Positions 29,300-37,570 of a stretch of 41,918 nucleotides of DNA are shown here, one piece after another (position 1 is the stretch's first letter; the number at the start of each line of letters is the position of its first letter). This DNA comes from JANQEA01 sp964466035 (GTDB taxonomy: Bacteria; Bipolaricaulota; Bipolaricaulia; UBA7950; UBA9294), in assembly GCA_964466035.1 (NCBI GenBank), contig CAYXLR010000018.1:1-41918 (forward strand), given 5' to 3'. Under the pieces are notes generated by a model that was given only the letters and a program-made list of their open reading frames with translations, made no database searches and was not told the DNA's origin. A program made the translations under genes and the position numbers.

Positions 29300-31291
29300 A
29301 GACTGCCAAAGGTCGGCGAGAAAGCCGGATTCCAAATCTCTGATCATATGACGCCGTGTGGCGATCAGCCCGAGGCGATCTCCGCCCTGGTCGAAGGGGT
29401 GGAGGCGGGCCATCGCTGCCAGACGCTGTTGGGAGCGACCGGCACGGGGAAGACCTTCACCATCGCCAACGTGATCCAGCAGGCGCAGCGGCCGACGCTG
29501 GTGATCGCCCACAACAAGACGCTGACGGCGCAGCTGTGCAACGAGTTCCGCGAGCTGTTCCCGGACAGCGCGGTCCACTACTTCGTCTCGTACTACGACT
29601 ACTACCAGCCGGAGGCGTACCTGCCGCAGACGGACACATACATCGAGAAGGACTCGTCGATCAACGACGAGATCGACCGGCTCCGTCACGCGGCGACGTC
29701 GGCCCTGTTCGAGCGGCGCGACGTGATCATCGTCGCGTCGGTCTCCTGCATCTACGGACTCGGTTCTCCGGTCAACTACTACGACATGTCGATCGACCTG
29801 AAGCGCGGCGAGCACAGGGATCGCGACGACGTCATGCGGTCGATGATCCAGCTGCAGTACACGCGCAACGAGATCGGCTTCGAGCGGGGGACGTTTCGGG
29901 CCCGCGGCGACACGGTGGAGATCATCCCGGCGTACGAGGAGAAGGTCGTTCGGATCGAGTTCTTCGGCGACGAGATCGATCGGATCACGGTCCTCGATCC
30001 GATCACCGGGCATCCGATTCGCGAGGAGGGCGAGGTCGTCATCTACCCGGCGTCACACTTCATTACGCCCGAAGAGCGTGTCCGGAGCGCTATCGACGAG
30101 ATCGCCGAGGAGTTGGAGGAGCGCCTCGGCCGCCTGCGGAAGGAAGGGCGCCTTCTCGAGGCGCAGCGGCTCGAGCAGCGGACGCGATACGACCTCGAGA
30201 TGCTGCAGGAGATGGGCTACTGCACCGGGATCGAGAACTACTCTCGGCACCTCGACGGGCGCCGGGCCGGCCAGCCGCCGTCGGTCCTGATCGACTACTT
30301 CCCGAGCGACTTCCTCCTCGTCGTCGACGAGTCTCACCAGACGGTCCCGCAGATCCGCGGGATGTATCACGGGGATCGCTCGCGGAAGACGACGCTGGTA
30401 GACTACGGGTTCCGCCTCCCGTCGGCGCTCGACAACCGGCCGCTGACGTTCACCGAGTTCGAGGAGCGGATCAACCAGGCGATCTTCATGTCGGCGACGC
30501 CCGGCCCGTACGAGGCGGAGCGCAGCGTCCAGACCGTGGAGCAGCTGATCCGGCCGACCGGCCTCGTCGATCCGGAGGTCCAGGTCCATCCGGTGAAGGG
30601 GCAGGTCGATCATCTGATCGCCGAGATCCGCGACGTCGTCGGGCGAAGCGAGCGGGTCCTCGTCACGACGCTGACCAAGCGGATGGCCGAAGACTTGACC
30701 GAGTACCTGGTCGAGCTCGGGATCCGCGCGCGATACCTCCACTCCGAGATCGACACGCTCGATCGGATCGACATCCTGCGCGACCTCCGGCTGGGCAACT
30801 TCGACGTGCTCGTCGGGATCAATCTGTTGCGCGAGGGACTCGATCTCCCCGAGGTGTCGCTGGTGGCGATCCTCGACGCGGACAAAGAGGGCTTCCTCCG
30901 ATCGGGGACGTCGCTGATCCAGACGATCGGACGCGCGGCCCGAAACGTCCGCGGGAAGGTGCTGATGTACGCCGACACGCTGACCGACTCGATCCGTCAC
31001 GCCGTCGACGAGACGAACCGCCGGCGGTCGATCCAGGTCGCGTACAACGAGGCGCACGGGATCACACCACAGACGGTCGAGCGGGAGATCACCGACATCG
31101 TGCAGTCGCTCCGCTCGACGTCTCCGCAGCCGCAGCAGGTCCGCGAACGGCCCGAGCCGGAGACGCGGCAGGAGCTGATCGCGCTGATCAAGGACCTCGA
31201 GAAGCGGATGCTGCAGGCGGCCGACCGTTTGGAGTTCGAGCTGGCGGCGAACCTGCGCGACGAGATCCGGGCTCTGAAGAAGGGGCTATGA
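29297..31291 (+). CDS. uvrB: UvrABC excinuclease subunit UvrB
   Basis: The 664-residue helicase-like damage-verification subunit of nucleotide excision repair. Walker A is GATGTGKT (46-53); the damage-probing beta-hairpin follows in YYDYYQPEAYLPQTDTYIEKD; motif II reads LLVVDESHQTVPQ; the helicase motif V/VI region is GINLLREGLDLPEVSLV and QTIGRAARN. The C-terminal UVR domain that binds UvrC/UvrA is ELIALIKDLEKRMLQAADRL onward. The N-terminus is about ten residues longer than usual before the GDQPEAI block. It has no Shine-Dalgarno; the promoter lies directly at the ATG. The stop overlaps the uvrA start (ATGA). Confidence 0.97.
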   Translation: MRLPKVGEKAGFQISDHMTPCGDQPEAISALVEGVEAGHRCQTLLGATGTGKTFTIANVIQQAQRPTLVIAHNKTLTAQLCNEFRELFPDSAVHYFVSYYDYYQPEAYLPQTDTYIEKDSSINDEIDRLRHAATSALFERRDVIIVASVSCIYGLGSPVNYYDMSIDLKRGEHRDRDDVMRSMIQLQYTRNEIGFERGTFRARGDTVEIIPAYEEKVVRIEFFGDEIDRITVLDPITGHPIREEGEVVIYPASHFITPEERVRSAIDEIAEELEERLGRLRKEGRLLEAQRLEQRTRYDLEMLQEMGYCTGIENYSRHLDGRRAGQPPSVLIDYFPSDFLLVVDESHQTVPQIRGMYHGDRSRKTTLVDYGFRLPSALDNRPLTFTEFEERINQAIFMSATPGPYEAERSVQTVEQLIRPTGLVDPEVQVHPVKGQVDHLIAEIRDVVGRSERVLVTTLTKRMAEDLTEYLVELGIRARYLHSEIDTLDRIDILRDLRLGNFDVLVGINLLREGLDLPEVSLVAILDADKEGFLRSGTSLIQTIGRAARNVRGKVLMYADTLTDSIRHAVDETNRRRSIQVAYNEAHGITPQTVEREITDIVQSLRSTSPQPQQVRERPEPETRQELIALIKDLEKRMLQAADRLEFELAANLRDEIRALKKGL

Positions 31292-34164
31292 ACGTCATCC
31301 ACGTGAAGGGCGCGAGGGAGCACAACCTGAAGGACATCGACGTCGTCCTCCCGCGCGACAAGCTGATCGTCATCACCGGGATCTCCGGCTCGGGGAAGAG
31401 CTCGTTGGCGTTCGACACGATCTACGCCGAGGGACAGCGGCGGTACGTCGAGTCCCTGTCGGCGTACGCGCGGCAGTTCCTCGGACAGATGGACAAGCCG
31501 GACGTCGACTTCATCGAGGGGCTCTCTCCTGCCATCTCGATCGACCAGAAGACCCGCAGCCACAACCCTCGATCGACCGTCGGGACGGTGACCGAGATCT
31601 ACGACTACCTCCGACTTCTGTACGCGAGGATCGGTCATCCTCACTGCCCGACGTGCGGCGAGCCGATCAGCCAGCAGTCGGCCGAACAGATCATCGACGC
31701 GATCATGGGCCTGCCGAAAGGGACGAGGGTTCAGATCCTCTCGCCGGTCGTCCGCGGCCGGAAGGGCGAATACAAGAAGACGTTCGACGAGATCCGCCAG
31801 GAGGGGTTCACCCGCGTCCGCGTCGACGGGGTCATTCGGACGTTGTACGAGGAGATCGAGCTCGTCAAGCAGCAGAAGCACACGATCGAGATCGTCGTCG
31901 ATCGCGTCGTCGTCGAGCCGGAGAAGCGGTCCCGGATCGCCGACTCGGTCGAGACGGCGCTGAAGCACGGCAGCGGCCTGGTCAACCTGATCACCGGCGA
32001 CGGGGACGAGCACATGTACTCCGAGCACTACGCCTGCATCCGGTGCGGCGTCAGCTACGAGGAGCTGTCCCCGCGGATGTTCTCGTTCAACAGCCCGTTC
32101 GGCGCCTGCCCGGAGTGCGGCGGCCTCGGCTATCGGAAGGAGATCGATCCGGAGCTGGTGATCGACCCGCGCTTCGGGGTGATGAACGGCGGGCTGATCC
32201 CGTTCGCCAACACGTCGAGCCGGTGGTACGAGGCGCAGATGACCGCGCTGGCGAAGTCGCTGAAGATCGACCCGGAGCAGCCGCTCGGCGAGATCCCGAA
32301 GAAGAAGCTCGACGTCATCCTCTACGGGACCGGCGGCAAGGAGATCACTTTCCACTACAAGTCGACGTCCGGTTACGAGCGGACGATCAAGCGCCCGTTC
32401 CGGGGGATCGTCACGTCGCTGGAGCGTTGGTACCGCGAGACGACGTCCGATCAGTGGCGGCAGGAGCTGGAGCAGTACCTGGCGACCCTCCCGTGCCCGG
32501 TCTGTCAGGGCGCGCGCCTCAAGCCGGAGGTCCTGGCGGTGACGGTCGACGGGCTGAACATCCACGAGGTGACGACCCTTTCGATCCGGAGCGCGCTGAC
32601 GTTCTTCGAGAATCTCTCCCTGTCGTCGCGCGAGGAGCTGATCGCCGCGCAGATCTCGAAGGAGATCCGGGCGCGGCTCGGCTTCATGGTCGCGGTCGGC
32701 CTCGACTACCTGACCCTCGACCGGCAGGCGGGGACGCTCGCCGGCGGGGAGGCGCAGCGGATCCGGCTGGCGACCCAGATCGGCAGCCAGCTGACCGGCG
32801 TTCTGTACGTCCTCGACGAGCCGTCGATCGGGCTCCATCAGCGGGACAACCGACGCCTGCTCGAGACGCTCAAGGGGCTGCGCGATCTCGGGAACACCGT
32901 GATCGTCGTCGAGCACGACGAGGAGACGATGCGCGAGAGCGACTTCATCCTCGACCTCGGCCCCGGCGCCGGACTGCACGGGGGGCGCGTCGTCGTCGCC
33001 GGGACGCCGGAGGAGGTCGCCGGTTGCCGCAAGTCGGTCACCGGTCGGTACCTGTCCGGCGATCTGCGGATCCCCGTTCCCGAAGGACGACGGAAGGGGA
33101 ACGGGAAGTCGCTCAAGGTGCTCGGCGCGGCGGTCCACAACCTTCGAGGGATCGACGTGGAATTCCCGCTCGGCCGGTTCGTCTGCGTCACCGGGGTCTC
33201 CGGTTCGGGGAAGAGCTCGCTCGTCGACGAGATCCTGTATCGCGGCGTGGCCCACGAGCTCCACCTGGCGGCCCGCCGGCCCGGGCCGCACGACGAGATC
33301 GTCGGGATCGAGCACCTCGACAAGGTGATCGAGATCGATCAATCGCCGATCGGGCGCACGCCGCGGTCGAACCCGGCGACCTACACCAAGGTGTTCGACG
33401 ACGTCCGCGCGCTGTTCGCCCGGACGCCGGACGCGAAGCTGCGCGGCTACGCGGCCGGACGGTTCTCGTTCAACGTCAAGGGCGGCCGGTGCGAGTCGTG
33501 TCAGGGGCAGGGGCAGGAGAAGATCGAGATGCACTTCCTCCCCGACGTGTACGTCCCCTGCGAGGTCTGCAAGGGGACGCGGTACAACCGCGAGACGCTC
33601 CAAATTCGGTACAAGGGAAAGTCGATCGCCGACGTCCTGTCGATGTCGGTCGAGGAGGCGCTGGCGTTCTTCGAGAACGTCCCGCGGATCCGACGGAGGC
33701 TCCAGACGCTCTACGACGTCGGCCTGACGTACATCGAGCTCGGACAGCCGGCGACGGAGCTCTCGGGCGGGGAGGCGCAGCGGATCAAGCTGGCGAAGGA
33801 GCTCTCGAAGCGCTCGACCGGGAAGACGCTGTACATCCTCGACGAGCCGACGACCGGCCTCCACGCCGCCGACGTGAGGAAGCTGCTCGAGGTCCTCCAT
33901 CGGCTCGTCGACGCGGGGAACACGGTCGTCGTAATCGAGCACAACCTGGACGTGGTGAAGACCGCCGATTGGATCATCGACCTCGGCCCCGAGGGAGGGG
34001 ACGGCGGCGGGCGGGTCGTCGCCACCGGCATGCCCGAGGAGATCGTCGACGTCGAGGCGTCGCACACCGCGGAGTCCCTGCGGCGAGCCCTGGAACGACC
34101 GGTCGCCAGCGCAGCGGTGCGCGACGGACCGAACGACGTCCGCTCGAAAAGGGAGGAGAGTTGA
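31288..34164 (+). CDS. uvrA: UvrABC excinuclease subunit UvrA
   Basis: The 958-residue ABC-type ATPase recognises DNA damage as a dimer and loads UvrB. The first ATPase has Walker A GISGSGKS (31-38) and signature LAGGEAQRIRLA; the second has GVSGSGKS and ELSGGEAQRIKLAKELS with a DEPTTGLH Walker B. Zinc modules are HYACIRCG to ACPECGGLG and GRCESCQGQGQEK to YVPCEVCKGTRYN. ATG 31288 overlaps the uvrB TGA. The C-terminus ends soon after the normal HTAESLRRAL block. A small secreted-protein gene is coupled behind it by a TTGA overlap. Confidence 0.97.
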   Translation: MNVIHVKGAREHNLKDIDVVLPRDKLIVITGISGSGKSSLAFDTIYAEGQRRYVESLSAYARQFLGQMDKPDVDFIEGLSPAISIDQKTRSHNPRSTVGTVTEIYDYLRLLYARIGHPHCPTCGEPISQQSAEQIIDAIMGLPKGTRVQILSPVVRGRKGEYKKTFDEIRQEGFTRVRVDGVIRTLYEEIELVKQQKHTIEIVVDRVVVEPEKRSRIADSVETALKHGSGLVNLITGDGDEHMYSEHYACIRCGVSYEELSPRMFSFNSPFGACPECGGLGYRKEIDPELVIDPRFGVMNGGLIPFANTSSRWYEAQMTALAKSLKIDPEQPLGEIPKKKLDVILYGTGGKEITFHYKSTSGYERTIKRPFRGIVTSLERWYRETTSDQWRQELEQYLATLPCPVCQGARLKPEVLAVTVDGLNIHEVTTLSIRSALTFFENLSLSSREELIAAQISKEIRARLGFMVAVGLDYLTLDRQAGTLAGGEAQRIRLATQIGSQLTGVLYVLDEPSIGLHQRDNRRLLETLKGLRDLGNTVIVVEHDEETMRESDFILDLGPGAGLHGGRVVVAGTPEEVAGCRKSVTGRYLSGDLRIPVPEGRRKGNGKSLKVLGAAVHNLRGIDVEFPLGRFVCVTGVSGSGKSSLVDEILYRGVAHELHLAARRPGPHDEIVGIEHLDKVIEIDQSPIGRTPRSNPATYTKVFDDVRALFARTPDAKLRGYAAGRFSFNVKGGRCESCQGQGQEKIEMHFLPDVYVPCEVCKGTRYNRETLQIRYKGKSIADVLSMSVEEALAFFENVPRIRRRLQTLYDVGLTYIELGQPATELSGGEAQRIKLAKELSKRSTGKTLYILDEPTTGLHAADVRKLLEVLHRLVDAGNTVVVIEHNLDVVKTADWIIDLGPEGGDGGGRVVATGMPEEIVDVEASHTAESLRRALERPVASAAVRDGPNDVRSKREES

Positions 34165-34919
34165 ACCGAATCCGAACATGGACCGCGATCCTGATCTGCG
34201 CCGTGATCACGATCGGCCTCGCCGGGACGGCGGTCGCGCGCACGACCTGGGCCTACTACGACTGCACGCCGGGGATCTCCACGGTCGTCGTGCTGACCAA
34301 CGCGAGCGAGTTCACGCTCGAGAACGCGGCGACCGTCCGGCTGTACGACACGAGCGGGGCGCTGATCCTCGAATCGGTGCACGGCCTGACGGAGTATGAG
34401 TCGAAGGCGTTGTTCCTCAACGGGCTCCTCGACGGAACCGACGGGACGACGTGGGGCCTGGCCGAGATCGACAGCCGGCTTCTCCTTCAGGTCGGCGTGT
34501 GGATCGGGACGGAGGACGACTGGCTGTTCGTCGAGAACTACGGCGAGCTGGCGGGCGACCTGTCGGAGCCGTCGATCGAGGCGTACTGGTACGGTCTGAA
34601 CTACGCCAACACGAACAACCGGCGGACGACGGTCGCCGTTCTGAATCCCAACGATCGCATCACGTTCGGGGATCTCTACATGTACGATGCTGCCGGCGTG
34701 CTCCAGTACACCCGCAAGCTGCAGATTCCCTCGCGCCAACCGACGTACATCGATCTGGAGGGCGCCTTCCCCGCAGGAGACGACGTGTGGGGACTGGTCG
34801 ACGTGTCGGCGAGCCGACCGATCCTTCTGGTCTGCTCCTACTTCGACGCCGAGGGGTACCTCATCGATGTCGACCTGATCGACCAGCCGTACTTCGTGGA
34901 GCTTGCCGAAGGGGAGTGA
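34161..34919 (+). CDS. secreted two-repeat beta-domain protein of unknown function, coupled to uvrA
   Basis: TTG 34161 lies in the TTGA that also ends uvrA and has GGGAGG four bases upstream. The 252-residue product starts with a signal peptide (AILICAVITIGLAGTAVA). Two related units follow. Unit one has ISTVVVLTNASEF, ATVRLYDTSGALIL and TWGLAEIDSRLLLQVGVW. Unit two has RTTVAVLNPNDRI, LYMYDAAGVLQYT and VWGLVDVSASRPILLVCSYF. The shared pattern T-V-x-V-L-x-N, L/M-Y-D-x-x-G-x-L and W-G-L-x-x-x-S/D-x-x-x-L-L suggests duplicated beta-sandwich domains. Nothing links it to DNA repair; coupling may only provide expression. Unknown family. Confidence 0.75.
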   Translation: MNRIRTWTAILICAVITIGLAGTAVARTTWAYYDCTPGISTVVVLTNASEFTLENAATVRLYDTSGALILESVHGLTEYESKALFLNGLLDGTDGTTWGLAEIDSRLLLQVGVWIGTEDDWLFVENYGELAGDLSEPSIEAYWYGLNYANTNNRRTTVAVLNPNDRITFGDLYMYDAAGVLQYTRKLQIPSRQPTYIDLEGAFPAGDDVWGLVDVSASRPILLVCSYFDAEGYLIDVDLIDQPYFVELAEGE

Positions 34920-34925
34920 AACAGA

Positions 34926-34952
34926 CGCCGGAGGGCGAGACGCCCTCCGGCG
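34926..34952. terminator. perfect 12-bp GC hairpin between convergent genes
   Basis: CGCCGGAGGGCG (34926-34937) pairs exactly with CGCCCTCCGGCG (34941-34952) around AGA. It sits seven bases after the stop of the uvrA-coupled gene and 21 bases beyond the stop of the convergent PKD lipoprotein gene, so it can end both transcripts. No T tract follows on either strand. Confidence 0.6.
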
Positions 34953-34973
34953 CATCGCTCGGACGACGGTCCG

Positions 34974-35912
34974 CTAGTAGCAGGTCGAGTCGACGTGGAC
35001 CGTTCCCGTCGCGGTGTCGACACCGCCTCCCTCGTCGATCACCGTCAGCGTGACGATGTACGTGTTCTGGCGGTCGTACGCGTGCGTGACGACCGGGCCG
35101 GACTCGGTCGACCCGTCCCCGAAGTCCCAGAAGTAGCTGATGATTTCCCCGACGCCGGGGCGCGAAGCGGTCCCGTCGAACCGGACCGGCTCGCCGACCT
35201 GCGCCCCGGAGCAGGACCAGTTGCTCGTGATGATCGCGTACGGGGTGTCTTCGCCTCCGCAGCTGTCGTCGTCGGTGCACTCGCTCTCTCCCGGCTGGAC
35301 GTTGATCCCGAGGTGCGTCACCCCGGTCGCCCCCTCCCCGTCGGTCACGACCAGCGTGACGACGTAGTACCCGCCGAGCTTGTACGTGTGGTCGACGATC
35401 ATCCCGGTTCCGGTGGAGTTGTCGCCGAAGTCCCACTCGTAGCTGACGATCTCGTCCTGGGCGTCGTAGGACGCGGTGGCGTTGAAGATGACCTTGATCC
35501 CGGGAAGCGGGTTGTCGTTGTTCACCGACGCCTGCGCGACCGGGGCGGCGTTCGTCACGACCACCGCGATCTGCTGAGAATCGACCGCCCCTTCGTCGTC
35601 GATCACCGTCAGCTTGACGAGGTAGGTCCCCGGCCGGGCGAACGTGTGGCTGCACGACTCGACCGCCTCCGTCCCCATGCTCGCCGGGTCGCCGAAGTCC
35701 CAACGATACTCGACGATCGACCCGTCGTCGTGGGAGTACCGCGCGTCGAATTCCACGATCAGCGGAGCGGATCCCTCTCGCGGCGCCGCATCGATCACCG
35801 CCTTCGGCGCCTCGTTGACGAAGTCGTTCATGATCGTGTTCAGCACGCACCCGGAGAGAAAGAGCGGCGCCATACACAGGAAGACGACCAGGAAGCGCTT
35901 CGATTTCATCAT
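34974..35912 (-). CDS. PKD-domain lipoprotein with three repeats
   Basis: The 312-residue protein has a signal peptide with the lipobox FLSGC (Cys22 region), so it is probably lipid-anchored. Three PKD beta-sandwich domains follow, each with the family core: YRWDFGDPASMGTEAVESCSHTF-type, YEWDFGDNSTGTGMIVDHTY and YFWDFGDGSTESGPVVTHAY, with V-x-L-T-V-I/T-D ends. A loop between domains two and three holds an acidic Cys-containing stretch (ECTDDDSCGGED). PKD domains bind proteins or glycans at the cell surface. The ATG at 35912 overlaps the upstream PKD gene's TGA; ATG 35909 is an alternative. Third gene of an operon behind an outer-membrane-like protein and another PKD lipoprotein. Confidence 0.85.
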   Translation of the reverse strand: MMKSKRFLVVFLCMAPLFLSGCVLNTIMNDFVNEAPKAVIDAAPREGSAPLIVEFDARYSHDDGSIVEYRWDFGDPASMGTEAVESCSHTFARPGTYLVKLTVIDDEGAVDSQQIAVVVTNAAPVAQASVNNDNPLPGIKVIFNATASYDAQDEIVSYEWDFGDNSTGTGMIVDHTYKLGGYYVVTLVVTDGEGATGVTHLGINVQPGESECTDDDSCGGEDTPYAIITSNWSCSGAQVGEPVRFDGTASRPGVGEIISYFWDFGDGSTESGPVVTHAYDRQNTYIVTLTVIDEGGGVDTATGTVHVDSTCY

Positions 35913-36610
35913 CGCTCCACGCTCCCGCAGGTCCAAGGCACGTCGCCGGTCACGTCGGTGTAGCACGGCGGGCCGCCCTTGACGACGATCTGCTCGATGT
36001 AGGTCGTCTGATCGCCGTCGTTGTCGGTGACGGTCAAGGCGATGGGGTAGGTCCCGGCGTAGAGGAACTCGTGCGTGACGATCGGCCCCTCCGCGGTCGC
36101 CGGCTCCCCGTCCGTCTCGCGATAGCCGAAGTACCACGCGTACGCGACGATCTCCCCGTCGTCGCTGCACATCTCCGAGGCGTCGAACGTGATCGTCTCG
36201 CTGCACGACACGAAGTCCTCTCCGTCGTTGCTCTTCGGCGTGTAGGAGAACCCCGCCTCCGGCGGGGGATTGAGCGCCTGCACCGTCATCGTCCGCGTGG
36301 AGGAGACCCCCTCCGCATCGATGACGGTCAGGCGGACGACGTAGGCGCCGTCTTCGCTGTACGTGTGGTCGGCGACCGGGCCTTCGTCCGCCCCTCCGTC
36401 GCCGAACGTCCACAGGTACGTGAGGATCTCACCGGTCGGAGCGTAGGACAGCGTCGCGTCGAAGCTCACCGTGAACGGGACGACGTGCTCGGCGAGCGAC
36501 GCGGTGAACAGCGCCTGCGGCTGCGTCGGCCGCAGCTTCAGGCACCCGGAGATCGATGCCGCAATGAGGCCGACGATTGCCAGGCACAGAATGCATTTCC
36601 CCCTCTTCAT
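35909..36610 (-). CDS. PKD-domain lipoprotein with two repeats
   Basis: The 233-residue protein starts at ATG 36610 behind AGGAG. Its signal peptide ends in the lipobox SISGC. Two PKD domains follow: the first has YLWTFGDGGADEGPVADHTY and VVRLTVIDAEG; the second has YAWYFGYRETDGEPATAEGP, with GY in place of the usual GD, and IALTVTDNDG. It ends with a Cys-containing tail (PWTCGSVER). It is in the middle of the operon, four bases after the outer-membrane-like gene and overlapping the next PKD gene. It is most likely a surface lipoprotein working with its neighbours. Confidence 0.83.
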   Translation of the reverse strand: MKRGKCILCLAIVGLIAASISGCLKLRPTQPQALFTASLAEHVVPFTVSFDATLSYAPTGEILTYLWTFGDGGADEGPVADHTYSEDGAYVVRLTVIDAEGVSSTRTMTVQALNPPPEAGFSYTPKSNDGEDFVSCSETITFDASEMCSDDGEIVAYAWYFGYRETDGEPATAEGPIVTHEFLYAGTYPIALTVTDNDGDQTTYIEQIVVKGGPPCYTDVTGDVPWTCGSVER

Positions 36611-36614
36611 GATT

Positions 36615-37409
36615 CTACTCCTTCCTCCCGTCGAGGGAGAGATCGATGGTGATCGAAACGGTCAGTTGGACCGTCAGCCCACTCAGGCTGATCGACTCGC
36701 CGATCCCGTCTCCGTCCAGATCGAGAATGCTCGCCGCTGCGTCGGTCAGTTCGGCGATCCTCGCCGAGCGGTAGGTGAGTCGGCTTCCGAGCATGAACCA
36801 CGGCGCGATCGGATAGGTCAGCGACAGCCCGGCCTCGAATCCGATCGATCCGCCGGTGTACCGCCCCTCGGCCTCCGGCGGAACGCCGACGATGACGTCC
36901 GGATACTCGGACGGGATCTCGAACACCGTCACGCGATCGAAGAGGACGTAGTAGTATCCGATCCCGCCGAACGCGCCGAGCCGCAGCCCGATGTCGAGGA
37001 ACGTCGCCTCCGCGCCGAGGACGCCGCCGACGGCCTGGAACGCGAGGTCGACCGTGATCTCGGAGATCTCGGCGCCCTCGTAGAAGCCGGTCGATGCGGT
37101 CGAAGCGGAGGAGTAGCCGACGTGGCCGCCGAGCGCGAGCCAGTCGGTCAGCCAGTACCGCTCCGCGCCCTGGAGATACAGCCCTCCGCCGATCGAAGGG
37201 ACGAGGTCCACCGAGCCGGTGACGTCGGGGTGCACGGCGAAGGTCTCGTTCAGGTGCGTGATCAGCGTGTTGAACACGCCGATCGATTCGTTGATCGCGT
37301 CGAGGGAAACCGCCGAGGGGCCGCCTCCGATCGACATCTCCAACGGCCCGGCGATCGCACCGAGGTGGATCAACCCGACGAACAACAGCGCAGACGCTAG
37401 CCGCTTCAT
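36615..37409 (-). CDS. outer-membrane-like beta-barrel protein heading the PKD operon
   Basis: ATG 37409 follows AAAGGGGGAACG. The signal peptide is RLASALLFVGLIHLGAIA. The ~245-residue mature part consists of alternating strands rich in Gly, Tyr and aromatic residues: GGHVGYSSAS, FQAVGGVLGAEATFLDIGLRL in pieces, GGIGYYYVLFD, IGFEAGLSLTYPI and FMLGSRLTYRSA, ending VQLTVSITIDLSLDGRKE. The strand spacing and signal suggest a 12-14 strand barrel. It does not end in Phe. The two PKD lipoproteins directly downstream probably sit with it in the envelope. Confidence 0.7.
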   Translation of the reverse strand: MKRLASALLFVGLIHLGAIAGPLEMSIGGGPSAVSLDAINESIGVFNTLITHLNETFAVHPDVTGSVDLVPSIGGGLYLQGAERYWLTDWLALGGHVGYSSASTASTGFYEGAEISEITVDLAFQAVGGVLGAEATFLDIGLRLGAFGGIGYYYVLFDRVTVFEIPSEYPDVIVGVPPEAEGRYTGGSIGFEAGLSLTYPIAPWFMLGSRLTYRSARIAELTDAAASILDLDGDGIGESISLSGLTVQLTVSITIDLSLDGRKE

Positions 37410-37456
37410 CGTTCCCCCTTTGCCAAGGCCGATGAACCGGGCGCGAGAGACGTCCC

Positions 37457-37472
37457 GCGACGGAAGCGTCGC
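37457..37472. other. perfect 6-bp hairpin upstream of the PKD operon
   Basis: GCGACG (37457-37462) and CGTCGC (37467-37472) enclose GAAG (CTTC on the minus strand). It lies 48 bases before the ATG of the outer-membrane-like gene and about 100 bases after the threonine aldolase stop. It may be a leader hairpin or a weak terminator; it is short enough to be chance in GC-rich DNA. Confidence 0.25.
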
Positions 37473-37570
37473 CCGCACCACCCGGTGTCCCGAGGGTAGG
37501 AGCCTGATTCCCCGAGCGGAAGCTCAGTCGGGACGTCGGAAGGAGACGCTGGTTCGGAAGAGGGGGGGAC

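Noticed and set aside
29356..31287. 640-codon upstream extension of the uvrA frame
   Set aside because: It is the +2 frame of uvrB, is Arg/Gly/Pro-rich, and UvrA homology begins exactly at the ATG 31288 that overlaps the uvrB stop.
30997..34179. 1060-codon open frame antisense to uvrA
   Set aside because: Mirror of a long high-GC gene; no recognisable domain and the sense strand encodes full-length UvrA.
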